Source: Isoetes taiwanensis (lineage: Eukaryota > Streptophyta > Lycopodiopsida > Isoetales > Isoetaceae). Taken from it: a stretch of 64,000 nt of DNA. Each line of letters opens with the position of its first letter. Within the stretch, counting starts at the first letter, position 1. The stretch lies in assembly GCA_021234155.1 (NCBI GenBank), contig JAJEKV010000111.1:314001-378000 (forward strand), written 5' to 3'. Below, one piece after another: positions 12,824 to 23,235 of the stretch. The notes beneath the pieces were generated by a model. It searched no databases, was not told where the DNA came from, and saw only the letters and a list, made by a program, of their open reading frames with translations. The position numbers and the translations under genes were made by a program.

Positions 12824-13574
12824 GCCACTCATTCGCGACATCCCCATCGATGGGCATGGGCTTCAGCCGCCATACCCCATTCATGGGGCAGGGGTTCCGG
12901 ATGCCCATGCGAAGTCCGCGAAGGGGATATGTATATTCCATGCTGCTTGCCGTGCGATCCATCCATCCCCATTAAGAGCGCAACACGCGCGCCCGTGTAC
13001 TGCCCAAGTCACTTGAATCATTAGCGTCCTCTTCACGAAATGGATAGTTGAGCAAAATCTTTCAACAGCTTCGCGGGAGACGGTGAAATGCCTTGCCGTG
13101 GAAGAAATTAAGCTTTGGATGAGAATTTCAGAAATCCCCTTCTACCCATTCCCTTAGGGACTTGAATTAGTCGGGTTGTTGTAGGAGATGATGGCGGCCG
13201 GCGTGACCGATCCAGGAGGTCGAAGGTAAGCTTTGAATTGTTTGCTTTTCATTTCTTTAGGAAAACAGCATAAGCAGACAAATTATCTCGAATTACAGAT
13301 CCTCCCCATTCAAGATCCTCCCGAGCCCGTTTTCAAGGAAGGATCGACATGGGAAATGGAAACTCACCACCACATCCCCAAAGAGTGGCTCATTCTTTGT
13401 TCCTTGCTGCTATATTCCAAGTAGCGAGTTTGGGACTTCATCAGCGGGGGCGAGAAATATCCGAGGGTTTAATACTACATTTTATAAGCAATGGTCCGGT
13501 CAAGAGAGAGGCGGAGAGGCAAAAAAGCGGCGTTGGCGAGCATGCCTATCGAAGATCGTGAGGTCGATTGCGGT

Positions 13575-13860
13575 TAATGTGGCCATACCCAAGCTCTTAA
13601 ATTTCCCGGCGTGGGTTGGTAGTGGTGGTAAGTTTAGGAAAGGGTGGTAGTGTTTGAACCGAGTGATGGTTAATGTGGCCATAGTCATTTGCCTCGGGGC
13701 ATTAGCGGTGGTTTAATAAGTGGTTAATGTGGCTTTGGATTGTAGTGGTTAATGTGGCCTTTAGAAGTTGATAATGTGGCCATAGTTATTGTAGGGCCCT
13801 AAGTGGTGGTTAATATGGTTAATGTGGACTTACTTAGTAATAGTGGTTAATGTGGCCCTA
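13575..13860 (+). repeat. Scattered GGTTAATGTGGCC motifs
   Basis: At least seven copies of GGTTAATGTGGC(C) at irregular 25-100 bp spacing, all in one orientation. They lie between the left subterminal region and the transposase, and are less regular than the three main arrays. Confidence 0.6.
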
Positions 13861-14169
13861 TTATGGTAGTTAATTAATGGCTTGTTAGTGCATATATGTT
13901 TGAATGTTTCACCGCAATAATTGAAGTGTGGCTTTTTGTTTTAGTTACCACTTTGTGCCTATGGGCCCAAAAGATCTCATAAACAACGTCGTGAAGTGAA
14001 GGAGAAAACAACCAAAGCTATGGTTCTTTGAAGCAAAGAGGATTGACCCATCATACTCAAAGAGATTTTGAGGGTAACGAGCATCAAGAGAGGGTGTAGG
14101 TGCCATTTTACCACCGAAGCAATTGTATTTGAATCCCGAATGCACCAAAATAACCTTTCATGAGATGGA

Positions 14170-15956
14170 ACACATTGACACGGAAGGCAAAGTATGTCAT
14201 GGTGTTAATGATCCCGAATGTCGCGAAGACCGAGCCGCGAACTAGCTCCTTGGTTATCAAAGGAGAAGAAAAGATTGGGCCAGGAATCAGTTGATCTGAG
14301 AATCACAACCCACGGGGAGGTATCTGGCGATGAAGAGCAATGGGCTCTAAAGAAGAAGATGGATCCGAATAATGTGAAGAATAGAGATCAATTCCTTCAC
14401 ATGGATGATCTCTACAATTTGTCTAGGAAGATAGCATTGGACACTTGGATGTTACCACGAGGGGCGTTGCTTTGAGTGTAAGGATGTGGGTAGGATTGCA
14501 CCCGAGAATCGGTGTTCTTGTACCAAGAAGGTGTACCATTTACTCTAGGGATAATCACTCCCTTTCGGATGAAGATTCTCTTAGAACATGGCAAGAATGA
14601 TCTTTGTAGCAATGGACTCAACTTTCAAGACAAAGCGACCATTGCTATAGCCCAGTACACCTTTGCTAGTATCACGATGGTCATGGAAATGGTGTACCGT
14701 TGCTTGGGTTCTCCGCGTCCTAGCCAGGCAAAGAGGACATCCGACCTTGGCTCTTTGCATTGAAGAATCACATCCATCTTTGTGGATCCCACTTGGCAAC
14801 CCTCTTGTTTTATTGTTGATGATGCCAAAGCGTAGATTAATGCATTGGAAAAAGTTTGGCCTAATTCTAGAATACAATTGTGCATTTGGCATGTGAGGAG
14901 AAATTGGATGAAAATGCTCTTGAAGCATGTGAAGAACAAGAAGGTTAGAGGGGAGATGTTTAAGGACCTTGGCCACATAATGTATAACACACATGTGGAA
15001 GCGGATGGAAGATTTGGTAAGGATTATGTGGATGCTTGTGAGAGGGAAGCTTTGAGGCTATTGGATGAGTTCAAGGAGAAATACAAATCTTGGAAGAGGT
15101 TGTTAAGTACATGAACAGGACTTGGACTAAGAACATCACCACTTGGATCATTGCTACAAGAATCTATCCTCATACCAACCAAGAGACAAATCTCGGCTAT
15201 AGAGGCTTATCACAACCAAATGAAGAGAAAGCTAGGGGTTTGAAGCTGCATGAGAGAGGTAGGAGGATTGATTGGTTGATCTACATGCTCACTTGTAGAT
15301 TGGAAACACACCTTCTTTATACAGGTTCAAGAAGGATGAGGGTTTCAAAGTGAATAAGAGACAGAGCACATAGTTGAGGCGGCAATTATAGGGGCGCGTG
15401 TCATTCCCGATGAGGTTTGTTAGATGGTTGAACTTCAAAGAAGGGAGGCGAGAAGTGTGGAGTCAAAATATGGATGCATGGGATGCTAGCGAGAGGCTAT
15501 CCCTACCTTGTGGATGTTGCCCATGAGCACCGGGTCATCCTGTGGACCCCCTTTGGGGTGCGAAAGGTAACATTTGCAAACACCAGGTCAAAGTGATCCA
15601 AATGATGGCCAAGTATAGTGAGGAGGACATTTTAAGGGTTTGTGGAACATTGCATGGTTCTCAAGCTGGCGGTTTGGAGAACTTGAGGGTATTTGGAGAG
15701 GCATACGATGATGGTTTTCTTGATAACCGGCACCATCTAGTCGAGAGGATACTTGCACATTGGTGGCAGAGTTGGAGCATGACAATGGCGAGGAGAAGAT
15801 TGTACCTGAGGATGGCATTGGTGAGGAGAAGATTTCCCCCACCACAAGAATTGAGAGTAGCATAAATGCGAGCATGGCACGCATTAGGGAGACCATATCT
15901 AGTAGCCCACAAGTTGCTTTGGAGGCAGATTTCCTCCTCACGGAGAGCTTAGTTTG
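14170..15956 (+). pseudogene. MULE transposase (DDE core and SWIM zinc finger), frameshifted
   Basis: Pieces of one transposase lie in order in different plus-strand frames. Near 14590-14640 is IFVAMDSTFKTK, the first Asp block. Near 14660-14720 the frame reads MVSRWSWKWCTVAWVL. Near 14800-14900 is VDDAKAEINALEKVWP followed by IQLCIWHVRRNW, the second Asp and the C/H block of MULE transposases. This continues open to about 15114 (FGKDYVDACEREALRLLDEF). Then come WTKNITTWIIATRIYPHTNQ and, near 15540-15610, AKGNICKHQVKVIQMM, the C-x-H end of a SWIM zinc finger. The C-terminal tail runs to about 15956. Stops and frameshifts break it at several points. The protein cuts and joins element ends. It lies inside the TIR-bounded element, so it is the element's own gene, now dead. 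Confidence 0.8.
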
Positions 15957-16217
15957 AAGTTGGAGAGATTGACCACTTGCAAGTTAGACACCTTTGCTCT
16001 TTGCACCCAGTCTACCCATCGTGGAGGACTTCAATGGAAAAACATTGGTGAGGCGGTACCATTAAGTGGAGTGTCGGAAGAGGCAAAAAGAAGCTTGTTG
16101 GTTCTAGTGTGTTTTTTGAGAGTGTGAAGGGCATCTTCAAGAGTGAAGGTTGTGGCCAAACAAACTCATGTCTTTTATAAAGTTGTGTCTCTTTTATAAA
16201 TGCAATGTAGAACATGA

Positions 16218-17670
16218 AGTTGGGTTAATGTGTCCACATGAAGTCTTGGCCACATTAACAGTTGGGTTAATGTGGCCACAAAAAGTCTTGTCCACATTAA
16301 CGGTTGGGTTAATGTGGCCCGTGAAGTCTTGGCCACATTTACCAAATTGGGTTAATGTGGCCACATGAAGTCTTGGCCACATTAACATTGGGTTAATGTG
16401 GCCCTGAAGTCTTGTCCACATTAACAGTTGGGTTAATGTGGCCAAAGAAGTCTTGTCCACATTAATCAGTTGGGTTAATATGGCCATGGCGGTTTAGCCA
16501 CATTCAACAAATTGGGTTAATGTGGCCACAAAGTCTTGTCCACATTAACCCATTTTGGTTAATGTGGCCACGTGGCCACATTAACAGTTGGGTTAATGTG
16601 GCCACAAGTAGTCTTGTCCACATTAACCGGTTGGGTTAATGTGGCCCACATTCGTGGCCACATTTGCAAATTGGGTTAGTGTGGCCACATGAAGTCTTGG
16701 CCACATTAGCCAGTTGGGTTAATATGGCCATGGCGAGGTTTAGCCACATTCAACAAATTGGGTTAATGTGGCCACAAGAATCTTGTCCACATTAACCCAT
16801 TTTGGTTAATGTGGCCCGCGTCTTGGCCACATTAACAGTTGGGTTAATGTGGCCGCATGAGTCTTGGCCACATTAACAGTTGGGTTAATGTGGCCACATG
16901 AAGTCTTGGCCACATTAACAGTTGGGTTAATGTGGCCACATGGCCACATCTTGGGCCACATTAACATTGGTTGTTAATGTGGCCACATGAAATCTTGGCC
17001 ACATTAACAGTTGGGTTAATATGGCCATGGCGAGGGCCCCAGCCACATTCAACAAAATTGGGTTAATGTGGCCACATGAAGAATCTTGGCCATTAAGTCT
17101 TGTGGCCACATTAACCCACATTAGCAGTTGGGTTAATGTGGCCACATGAATCTTGGCCACATTAGCAGTTGGGTTAATGTGGCCACATAATCTTGGCCAC
17201 ATTAACCAGGATTGGGTTAATGTGGCCGGGTTTAGCCACATTCAGCATTGGGTTAATGTGGCCACATGAAGTCTTGGCCACATTAGCAGTTGGGTTAATG
17301 TGGCCACATGAAGTCTTGGCCACATTAGCAGTTGGGTTAATGTGGCCACATGAATCTTGGCCACATTAACTAGATTGGGTTAATGTGGCCACATAGTCTT
17401 GGCCACATTAACAGTTGGGTTAATGTGGCCACATAAATCTTGGCCACATTAACGGTTGGGTTAATGTGGCCATGGCCAGGTTTAGCCACATTCAACAAAT
17501 TGGGTTAATGTGGCGACATGAAGTGTTGACCACATAAACCCATTTTGGTTAATGTGGCCACATGAAGCCTTGTCCACATTAACCAGATTGGGTTAATGTG
17601 GCCACGTGAAGTCTTGGCCACATTTACCAAATTGGGTTAATGTGGCCACATGAAGTGTTGGCCACATTTA
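16218..17670 (+). repeat. Array 1 of palindromic TTAATGTGGCCA units
   Basis: About 1.45 kb of roughly 40-45 bp units with the form GGTTAATGTGGCCACA, TGAAGTCT, TGGCCACATTAACAGTT. Each unit is close to an inverted repeat, with arms that can form TTAATGTGGCCACATTAA, a perfect 18-bp palindrome. Some units keep a divergent TTTAGCCACATTCAACA arm, giving a higher-order pattern. The core GGTTAATGTGGCCA is also present in both element termini. Open frames crossing the array (MWPRLHVATLTQ-like) are repeat translation, not genes. Confidence 0.9.
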
Positions 17671-17919
17671 ATATTCAATGGTTGGTTAATGATTAATGTT
17701 CAATGGTTGATACTCAATGGTTGGTATTCAAATGATTTATGTTCAATGGTTGATATTCAATGGTTGATATGCAAAGGTTGTAAACGTTTACAACATTTTT
17801 AGTGAAGCAGCATTTTTAGTACAACATTTGTGTGTGCCCCAAACCCTGTGAATCCTAAAACCACGCGAAATGCTTTCTGAGTTATAGGCGTTCACAACAT
17901 TTTTAGTGAAGCGGGAACC

Positions 17920-18250
17920 AAATTGAGTCACGAATTCAAAAAGTTTTCGGTCGTATTTGAAAGAAAATTTGCCGGAGGGCTTTACATCTAAATGCCGAAC
18001 TCACAATTTACTTGAGCCCGAGGCTTGAAATCGAGCAGAAGGCGAAGGCTTTACAAAAGAAAAAAACGTTCGAAAAGGCAGGAGGCCACTAAATTGAGTC
18101 TGAATTCAAAAGTTTTCAGTCTCTATTTCAGAAAATTTGTCCAGAGGGCTTTACATACAATTTACTTCAGCCCGGAGGCTTGAAATCAGAGGACGAAGGC
18201 GAAGGCTATACAAGAGAAAAAAAAAGTTCAAAAAAGCCCGGAGGCCTGCA
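17920..18250 (+). repeat. Two-copy tandem duplication, about 170 bp unit
   Basis: AAATTGAGTC..GAATTCAAA begins copies near 17920 and 18091. Both continue through AGTTTTC.GTC..TATTT, GAGGGCTTTACAT, CAATTTACTT.AGCCC and GGCTTGAAATC to a purine-rich end. They differ by several substitutions and small indels. No function is visible. Confidence 0.65.
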
Positions 18251-18496
18251 TGTACAAGAAAAAAACAGGGAGCCCAGCATGTACATTCCTAAACAAAAAG
18301 AAGGCCCGAAGCTTTCACTCTTCTTCTTCCTCTTACATCATCTACAGTCCGCAAAATCGATTAGAAAATTGAAATGTAAATGAACAAAATTCAAACTTCA
18401 AAACTACCTTTCGGCCCGGAGGAGCCACTCCTCGAAAATCTGCTCTTCATCCTCTGCTTGAATCTGCGTCCTCTTCATCTTCCTCTGGCGCCTCCC

Positions 18497-18801
18497 TCAC
18501 CGGGCGTTGTCTTGGGAGATATCCATACCCTCAAGTTGGGCCGTGAAGAATTCCTGGCTACACAGAGACTCTTCTTCCTCCTCTGATTCGGAATCAGAAG
18601 AGGAAGAGGATGACCATGTATCCACGAGGCTCGCAAAAACCTCAGCCAGGGGTGGGAATTCCACCCGAGGCTCTGTCCGAGGTCTCTTAGAAGAGACCTC
18701 AGGTTCTTCTCCGAAGGCAACGCGGCAGATCTCTTCATGTTCGGGCGAGGCCGGGAGGCGAGGGGAAAAAAATTGGGGAAGAATGAAACCTTCGCGGGCA
18801 T
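18497..18801 (-). CDS. Hypothetical acidic, Ser-rich protein inside the MULE
   Basis: On the minus strand ATG at 18801 opens MPAKVSFFPNF. A single-base change in a T7 run would join it to an open frame reading EHEEICRVAFGEEPEVSS, then KRPRTEPRVEFPPLAEVF and a Ser/Asp/Glu run (SSSSSDSESEEEEE), stopping at 18497. After the stop the same frame continues KMKRTQIQAEDEEQIFEEW. The KRPR patch next to an acidic tract resembles a nuclear protein, but no family is recognised. It could be a second gene of the element, comparable in position to accessory genes of some MULEs, or a captured host piece. The frameshift leaves it uncertain. Confidence 0.3.
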
Positions 18802-19289
18802 ATATATGCGAATGAATACGATAAATCAGAAATTATTTCGTACACCGAATTTAATTATTATTATCCCATAGATTCCTAAAAATCATTATTTCGTACGCCG
18901 AATTTATTAATTATTATCCCATATAATCCTATATATCATTATCCTATATATCCTATAATCCTATAATCCTATATATCATTACCCTATATATCCATGCCCC
19001 GAAAAGTAGACAATTAGACTCGTAATTAAAAAGTAGACCATGGTCCAATATTCTAATAGTGAGAGCGCGTTCGAATGTCATTCAATTATTCTTAGTCATG
19101 TCCATGAAAAATTAGAGGGGTGCACTTTGAAGAAATAACCATTGGATTTAGAATATGACATTAACATTTGTTGCACTACAATGGCGGAGTTTGATAATGG
19201 TATTCATCATTTTGAAATGATAATTGTAATAATAAAATGATGTGCATCATTACTCATTGAAGAAAAGGTCGCTACACTAGCAAATTAGT

Positions 19290-19795
19290 AATGTTTACCC
19301 ATGACCCAAGGGCACATCAACCCAATGGCCACATCAACCCTATGGCCACATCAGCCCTATGGCCACATCAACCCTATGGCCACATCAGCCCATGGCCACA
19401 TTAAGCCCATGGCCCATGACCACATTGACCCATGGGCCACATTAACCCAAGGGCACATTGACCCATGACCACATTGACCCATGACCACATTGACCCAAGG
19501 CCACATTAACCCATGACCACATTGACCCAAGGGCACATTGACCCATGACCACATTGACCCATGACCACATTGACCCAAGGCCACATTAACCCATGACCAC
19601 ATTGACCCAAGGGCACATTGACCCATGACCACATTGACCCATGACCACATTGACCCAAGGCCACATTAACCCATGACCACATTAACCCAGGGCCACATTA
19701 ACCCATGGGCATATCAACACTATGGCCACATCAACCCAAGACCTCATTAACCCATGGCCACATTAACCCATGGCCACATTAACCCATGACCCATG
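19290..19795 (-). repeat. Array 2, 14-16 bp units in an 80-bp higher-order repeat
   Basis: Units of the type CCCATGACCACATTGA and CCCAAGGCCACATTAA, about 16 bp each. The unit starting GGGCACATTGACCC recurs exactly every 80 bp at 19451, 19531 and 19611, giving a five-unit higher-order repeat. The motif is the reverse complement of the array 1 core with G/A variants. Minus-strand open frames here (MWSWVNV repeats) are products of the repeat. Confidence 0.85.
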
Positions 19796-19859
19796 GCTCA
19801 CGTCCCAATTTCATCCACATTAGGGTAATTGAATGTTCCATGCTATTTTAAGATAGAAT

Positions 19860-21060
19860 TGTGAAAATTTGCCAAGGCTTCCATTAATGGTTAATATTCA
19901 ATGGTTAATTGGTTGATATTCAATGGTTGGTTAAATGGTTCGTTAATGTGGTTAATATTCAATGGTTGGTTAATGATTCAATCAACACGTGGTTAAAAAC
20001 GTGCGTGGATTGCATACGAAACTTTCGGGGTAAAAAGGCGGTTTCCTGATCCTCCCGTTCGATCTAGTGTCAGGTGACAAAGGTTCTTGCAGGCGCCTCT
20101 TCTTCCAATGGCCATAACTCGAAGCCGATGTCCAATCCTTCGAATGTTGAAGGATCTGGCCTCTTCTGCAGGACCTAAGCCCGCCAGTTCTAGGCGCAGG
20201 TCTTCGGCGGTGAAATCAGCACCCCTTACGCCACTTTCGGGGAGGAAGGCAAAGGTATGCAAGAGAAAGCACACCCGGCACCACTAGCACATCCCAATGA
20301 GGGAAGCCCGGCACTAGCGAGGAGCGGGAAGCAAAGAAGATGAAGATCGTTCACGTCGTTAGTGACCTGTCGACCGGATGATGTGTCGGAGGACTCAACA
20401 GGACACATAGGGTATGCATTTCCCAGGCATACCATCATAGGGGATCATAGGCCCGACAGGACCATGGCCTTGTGAAGAAGTTTCGATGCTTGAAAAAGTT
20501 TATGTAATCAAAAGTGCGTAATGAAAAGTTTACGTTACGAAGTAGTTTGTACAATGAAAATGTTTCAGTAATGAAGAAATTCCTGTTCTAGAAAAGTCTC
20601 ATGTTTCTGTCTCAGTTATTATAAAGAAGTTTTTGTTATAATAAATTTACTGCAATAAAAAAGTACCATGTTTCTATTTCTGTTATGATAAACTTCCACA
20701 AAAATTATAGTCTACTTATTCAGCCTTCCCTTGGCCTTGCCTTTCTTAACATTCTTTGTGCTCACCAAGGTCTCCTGCAATTTGCCCAATACTACATTGT
20801 TAGGCTGCCTGCAATTTGCAACTTGCACTTTGCTGAACCATTCCGGACTGACCTGCACAATTGCACACAATTCAAGAATCAGAATTCATGAATCACAAGA
20901 CAATGAATCTGCAATTCCACACAATTGCTTACCTCACGAGCTTCCTTTGTGCAGTCATTCACAATGAAATCCTCAATGGTCTGCGTGCACAAAAAGAATT
21001 GTGAATATGCCACAATCTGAACCATTGTCTGTTCGAGTTAAGCATTTCAACCAGTATTGA
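19860..21060. other. No gene recognised within the MULE
   Basis: AT-rich stretch with short copies of TTCAATGGTTGGTTAATG near 19890-19980. Open stretches at 20087-20287 (plus; basic, Ser-rich) and 20685-20967 (plus) have no recognisable domain or supporting splice sites. Confidence 0.3.
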
Positions 21061-21254
21061 GAGCGGTCACGGGAAATCGGGCCCCGGTGGCCATGAACTT
21101 CTTGTATGAATCGATGTATAACACCAGAACCTCACATTAAAAGCAACACACGTAATTACATTAAAAAAGCAACCACGAAATTGATGCCTTACTCTGCCAA
21201 ATGGGCGTAGACTCCAGCAGAATGCCAGTTTCGAAGTGAGTCGAAATGAACCAG

Positions 21255-21990
21255 ACTGGGGCCACATTAACCCTAGGGCCACATTAACCCTATGGCCACA
21301 TTAACCCTATGACCACATTAACCCATGACCCTATGATCTATGGCCACATTAACCATATGGCCACATTAACCCTAGGACCACATCAACTAACCCATGACCC
21401 TATGACCCTATGGCCACATTAACCCCACGAGCCTTTGGCCACATTAACCCTATGGCCACATTAACCCAAGGCTACATTAACCCATGGCCACATTAACCTA
21501 TGGCCACATAAACCCATGGCCACATTAACCGCATTGTCCACATTAACCCTATGGCCACATTAACCCTAGGGCCACATTAACCACCATGGCCACATTAACC
21601 CTTTGGCCACATTAACCCTTTGGCCACATTAGGGTTAATGTGGCCAATGGTTAATGTGGCCAGTTTATGCCATGGCTACATTAAACCATGGCCACATTAA
21701 CCCATGGCCACATTAAACCATAGTGGTTAATGTGGCCACCTTTCATCATGGCTACATTAACCATGGCCACATTAAATGATAATGGTTAATGTGACCACTT
21801 TAGCCCATGGCCACATTAACCCTAAGTATTAGTGGCTTTTCCTTTAAAGTGTGCTACCATGGTATAAAGTGTGGTATTCAATGGTTGGCACATGACCACA
21901 CTAACCTATTGCCACATTAATCTATGGCCACATTAACCCATGGCCACATTAACCCATGGCCACCTTAACCCATTTTGGTTAATGTGGCCA
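21255..21990 (-). repeat. Array 3, GGCCACATTAACCC units
   Basis: About 35 copies of GGCCACATTAACC in mostly one orientation with 4-10 bp spacers (CTAT, CATG, TTTG). Several inverted copies (GGTTAATGTGGCCA) lie near 21640, 21727 and 21785, making local hairpins. It is the same core as arrays 1 and 2 and the element termini. Confidence 0.85.
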
Positions 21991-22053
21991 CTGTAGTTTA
22001 GTCAACATACAATTACAACAGTAATAGAGTTCAATAGTATGATATAATATATT

Positions 22054-22752
22054 TCAAAGGTAATACAAGGCTAATGGTAATTCAATCCGAAACAACTTCA
22101 GTCCTGCATGGCCTCTGCCTGCACGCTCTCGACGGTAACCCAGAACCTGAGATATGGACTCCCACCACAACATGTGGTGGGGACTTATAAAGACTTGCAT
22201 CAAACCCTGCGGCACATCTTCGATGAGGCGCTTCTTCTCCAACTTGCGTCTCTCATACGGTTTAACAAAGCGAGGGGCTTGAGTGTTGCCACCGCCACGG
22301 AAGTCCAAAGCCCGAAATTTCTTCAATGCCTTGGCTTGGATAATGCGCATTTTCAACTCAGCTATCATTGCTCCCTCTCATTTACCTATCATTGTCATCT
22401 ATGTAATCGCGGGGCTGGTTCAAGTTGATCTCACCTTTCTCCACTCTCTCGTATAAATAAAAACGTGTAGCTACAATCAAATCACAACCACAAATAAACA
22501 ATTCATATGAAGGAAAAAAAAACGGATGCTCACTTGTAAATGTGTGGATCTTGTTATTCTCTGCTAGAATTGTTCCAGCGTCCTCTGAAGCCAATTCAAG
22601 TGAACCACGACATCTTCAATAGTGTGAACATTGGGGACCTTTACTTTCGGCAAGGCTGTTGCACGGTCCTCACCATGTTTCTTCGATTGCTTGATCTCAA
22701 GCTGAATTGAAACCCAATGAATTGCCTTAAACCCTAACCCAATCCATCCCAT
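22054..22752 (-). other. Possible captured exons near the right end of the MULE
   Basis: Minus-strand frames at 22564-22752 (EIKQSKKHGEDRATAL, VPNVHTIEDVVVHLNW) and 22054-22368 (ELKMRIIQAKALKKFRAL, RFVKPYERRKLEKKRL) have protein-like composition. The second has the Lys/Arg pattern of small ribosomal proteins, but the match is too weak to name. They could be pieces of a host gene carried by the element. No complete structure was found. Confidence 0.25.
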
Positions 22753-23169
22753 ATACCCCTAAACCCATGGCCGTTGTAGTGACCGTTGTGGTGGACATTT
22801 TGAAAATCTATGGCCACATTAATCCCCTCGATTGATGCCACATTAACCATGGGTGACCATGTGACATTACCTGAAATGGAAGTGAAATAAAATCATCTAG
22901 TTAAGCTTGGTATGGCAGCGTCGTGGCGGGCCGTTGAAGTTGAAGGACGGCGATGATGATATGACCGCGGGGCGAAATGATTGGTTCAAGGGACTTCTGC
23001 AGGTACGGTTGGCAGGTTGCAGTTAATGCGGATTTGGCATGGCATGGCAAGTAGCATGGGATATCCCGCATGGCTGCTCTCGCATGGCATCCTGCCCCAT
23101 GAATGGGTTAATGCGCCAAAACCCCATGGCCATCAATCGGATGGATGGCGTGCATGGCAATGTAGTGGT

Positions 23170-23235
23170 TGATAACGGGAAATCTGGCCACATTAACCAG
23201 ATCCCGCTTGAGATATACGGACTTCCACCACAATG
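23170..23235 (-). repeat. Right TIR (57 bp) and right TSD (9 bp) of the giant MULE
   Basis: The reverse complement of 23170-23226 matches 12767-12823 without mismatch. ACCACAATG at 23227-23235 repeats 12758-12766 in the same orientation. On the gene strand the duplicate reads CATTGTGGT, part of the codons for L-I-V-V. Confidence 0.9.

Larger units (their letters stand above)
12767..23226 (+). mobile_element. 10.46 kb Mutator-like element inside the TPR-CHAT gene
   Basis: The element is bounded by 57-bp perfect TIRs (longer if mismatches are allowed) and a direct 9-bp duplication ACCACAATG at 12758-12766 and 23227-23235. It carries a decayed MULE transposase on the plus strand (about 14.2-15.95 kb), a possible acidic second gene (18.5-18.8 kb, minus) and arrays of a TTAATGTGGCCA motif that also occurs in the TIR (positions about 30-42). 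Perfect TIRs argue for a fairly recent insertion, while the transposase is broken, so it was probably mobilised in trans. Deleting the element and one TSD copy restores the CHAT reading NRLIVVPAKEISWLPF. The size is unusual, because most plant MULEs are a few kb. Confidence 0.9.

Noticed and set aside
12711-12962. 83-residue minus-strand ORF reading through the left TIR
   Set aside because: It is the MULE end in a frame unrelated to the CHAT gene; the matching frame meets stops inside the TIR.
16927-17241. 104-residue repetitive minus-strand ORF
   Set aside because: It is a by-product of array 1 units.
16218-17670. CRISPR-like array of palindromic repeats
   Set aside because: Repeats are near-continuous without unique spacers, lie inside a TIR-bounded transposon in a plant genome, and have no cas genes nearby.
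19357-19650. 97-residue Trp/Val/Met repeat ORF
   Set aside because: It follows the 16-bp and 80-bp repeat periodicity of array 2 and is not a gene.
22054-22368. Resemblance to a small ribosomal protein (bS21-like Lys/Arg pattern)
   Set aside because: Only composition and a short KPYERRKLEKKR stretch agree; no domain-length match could be made by eye.
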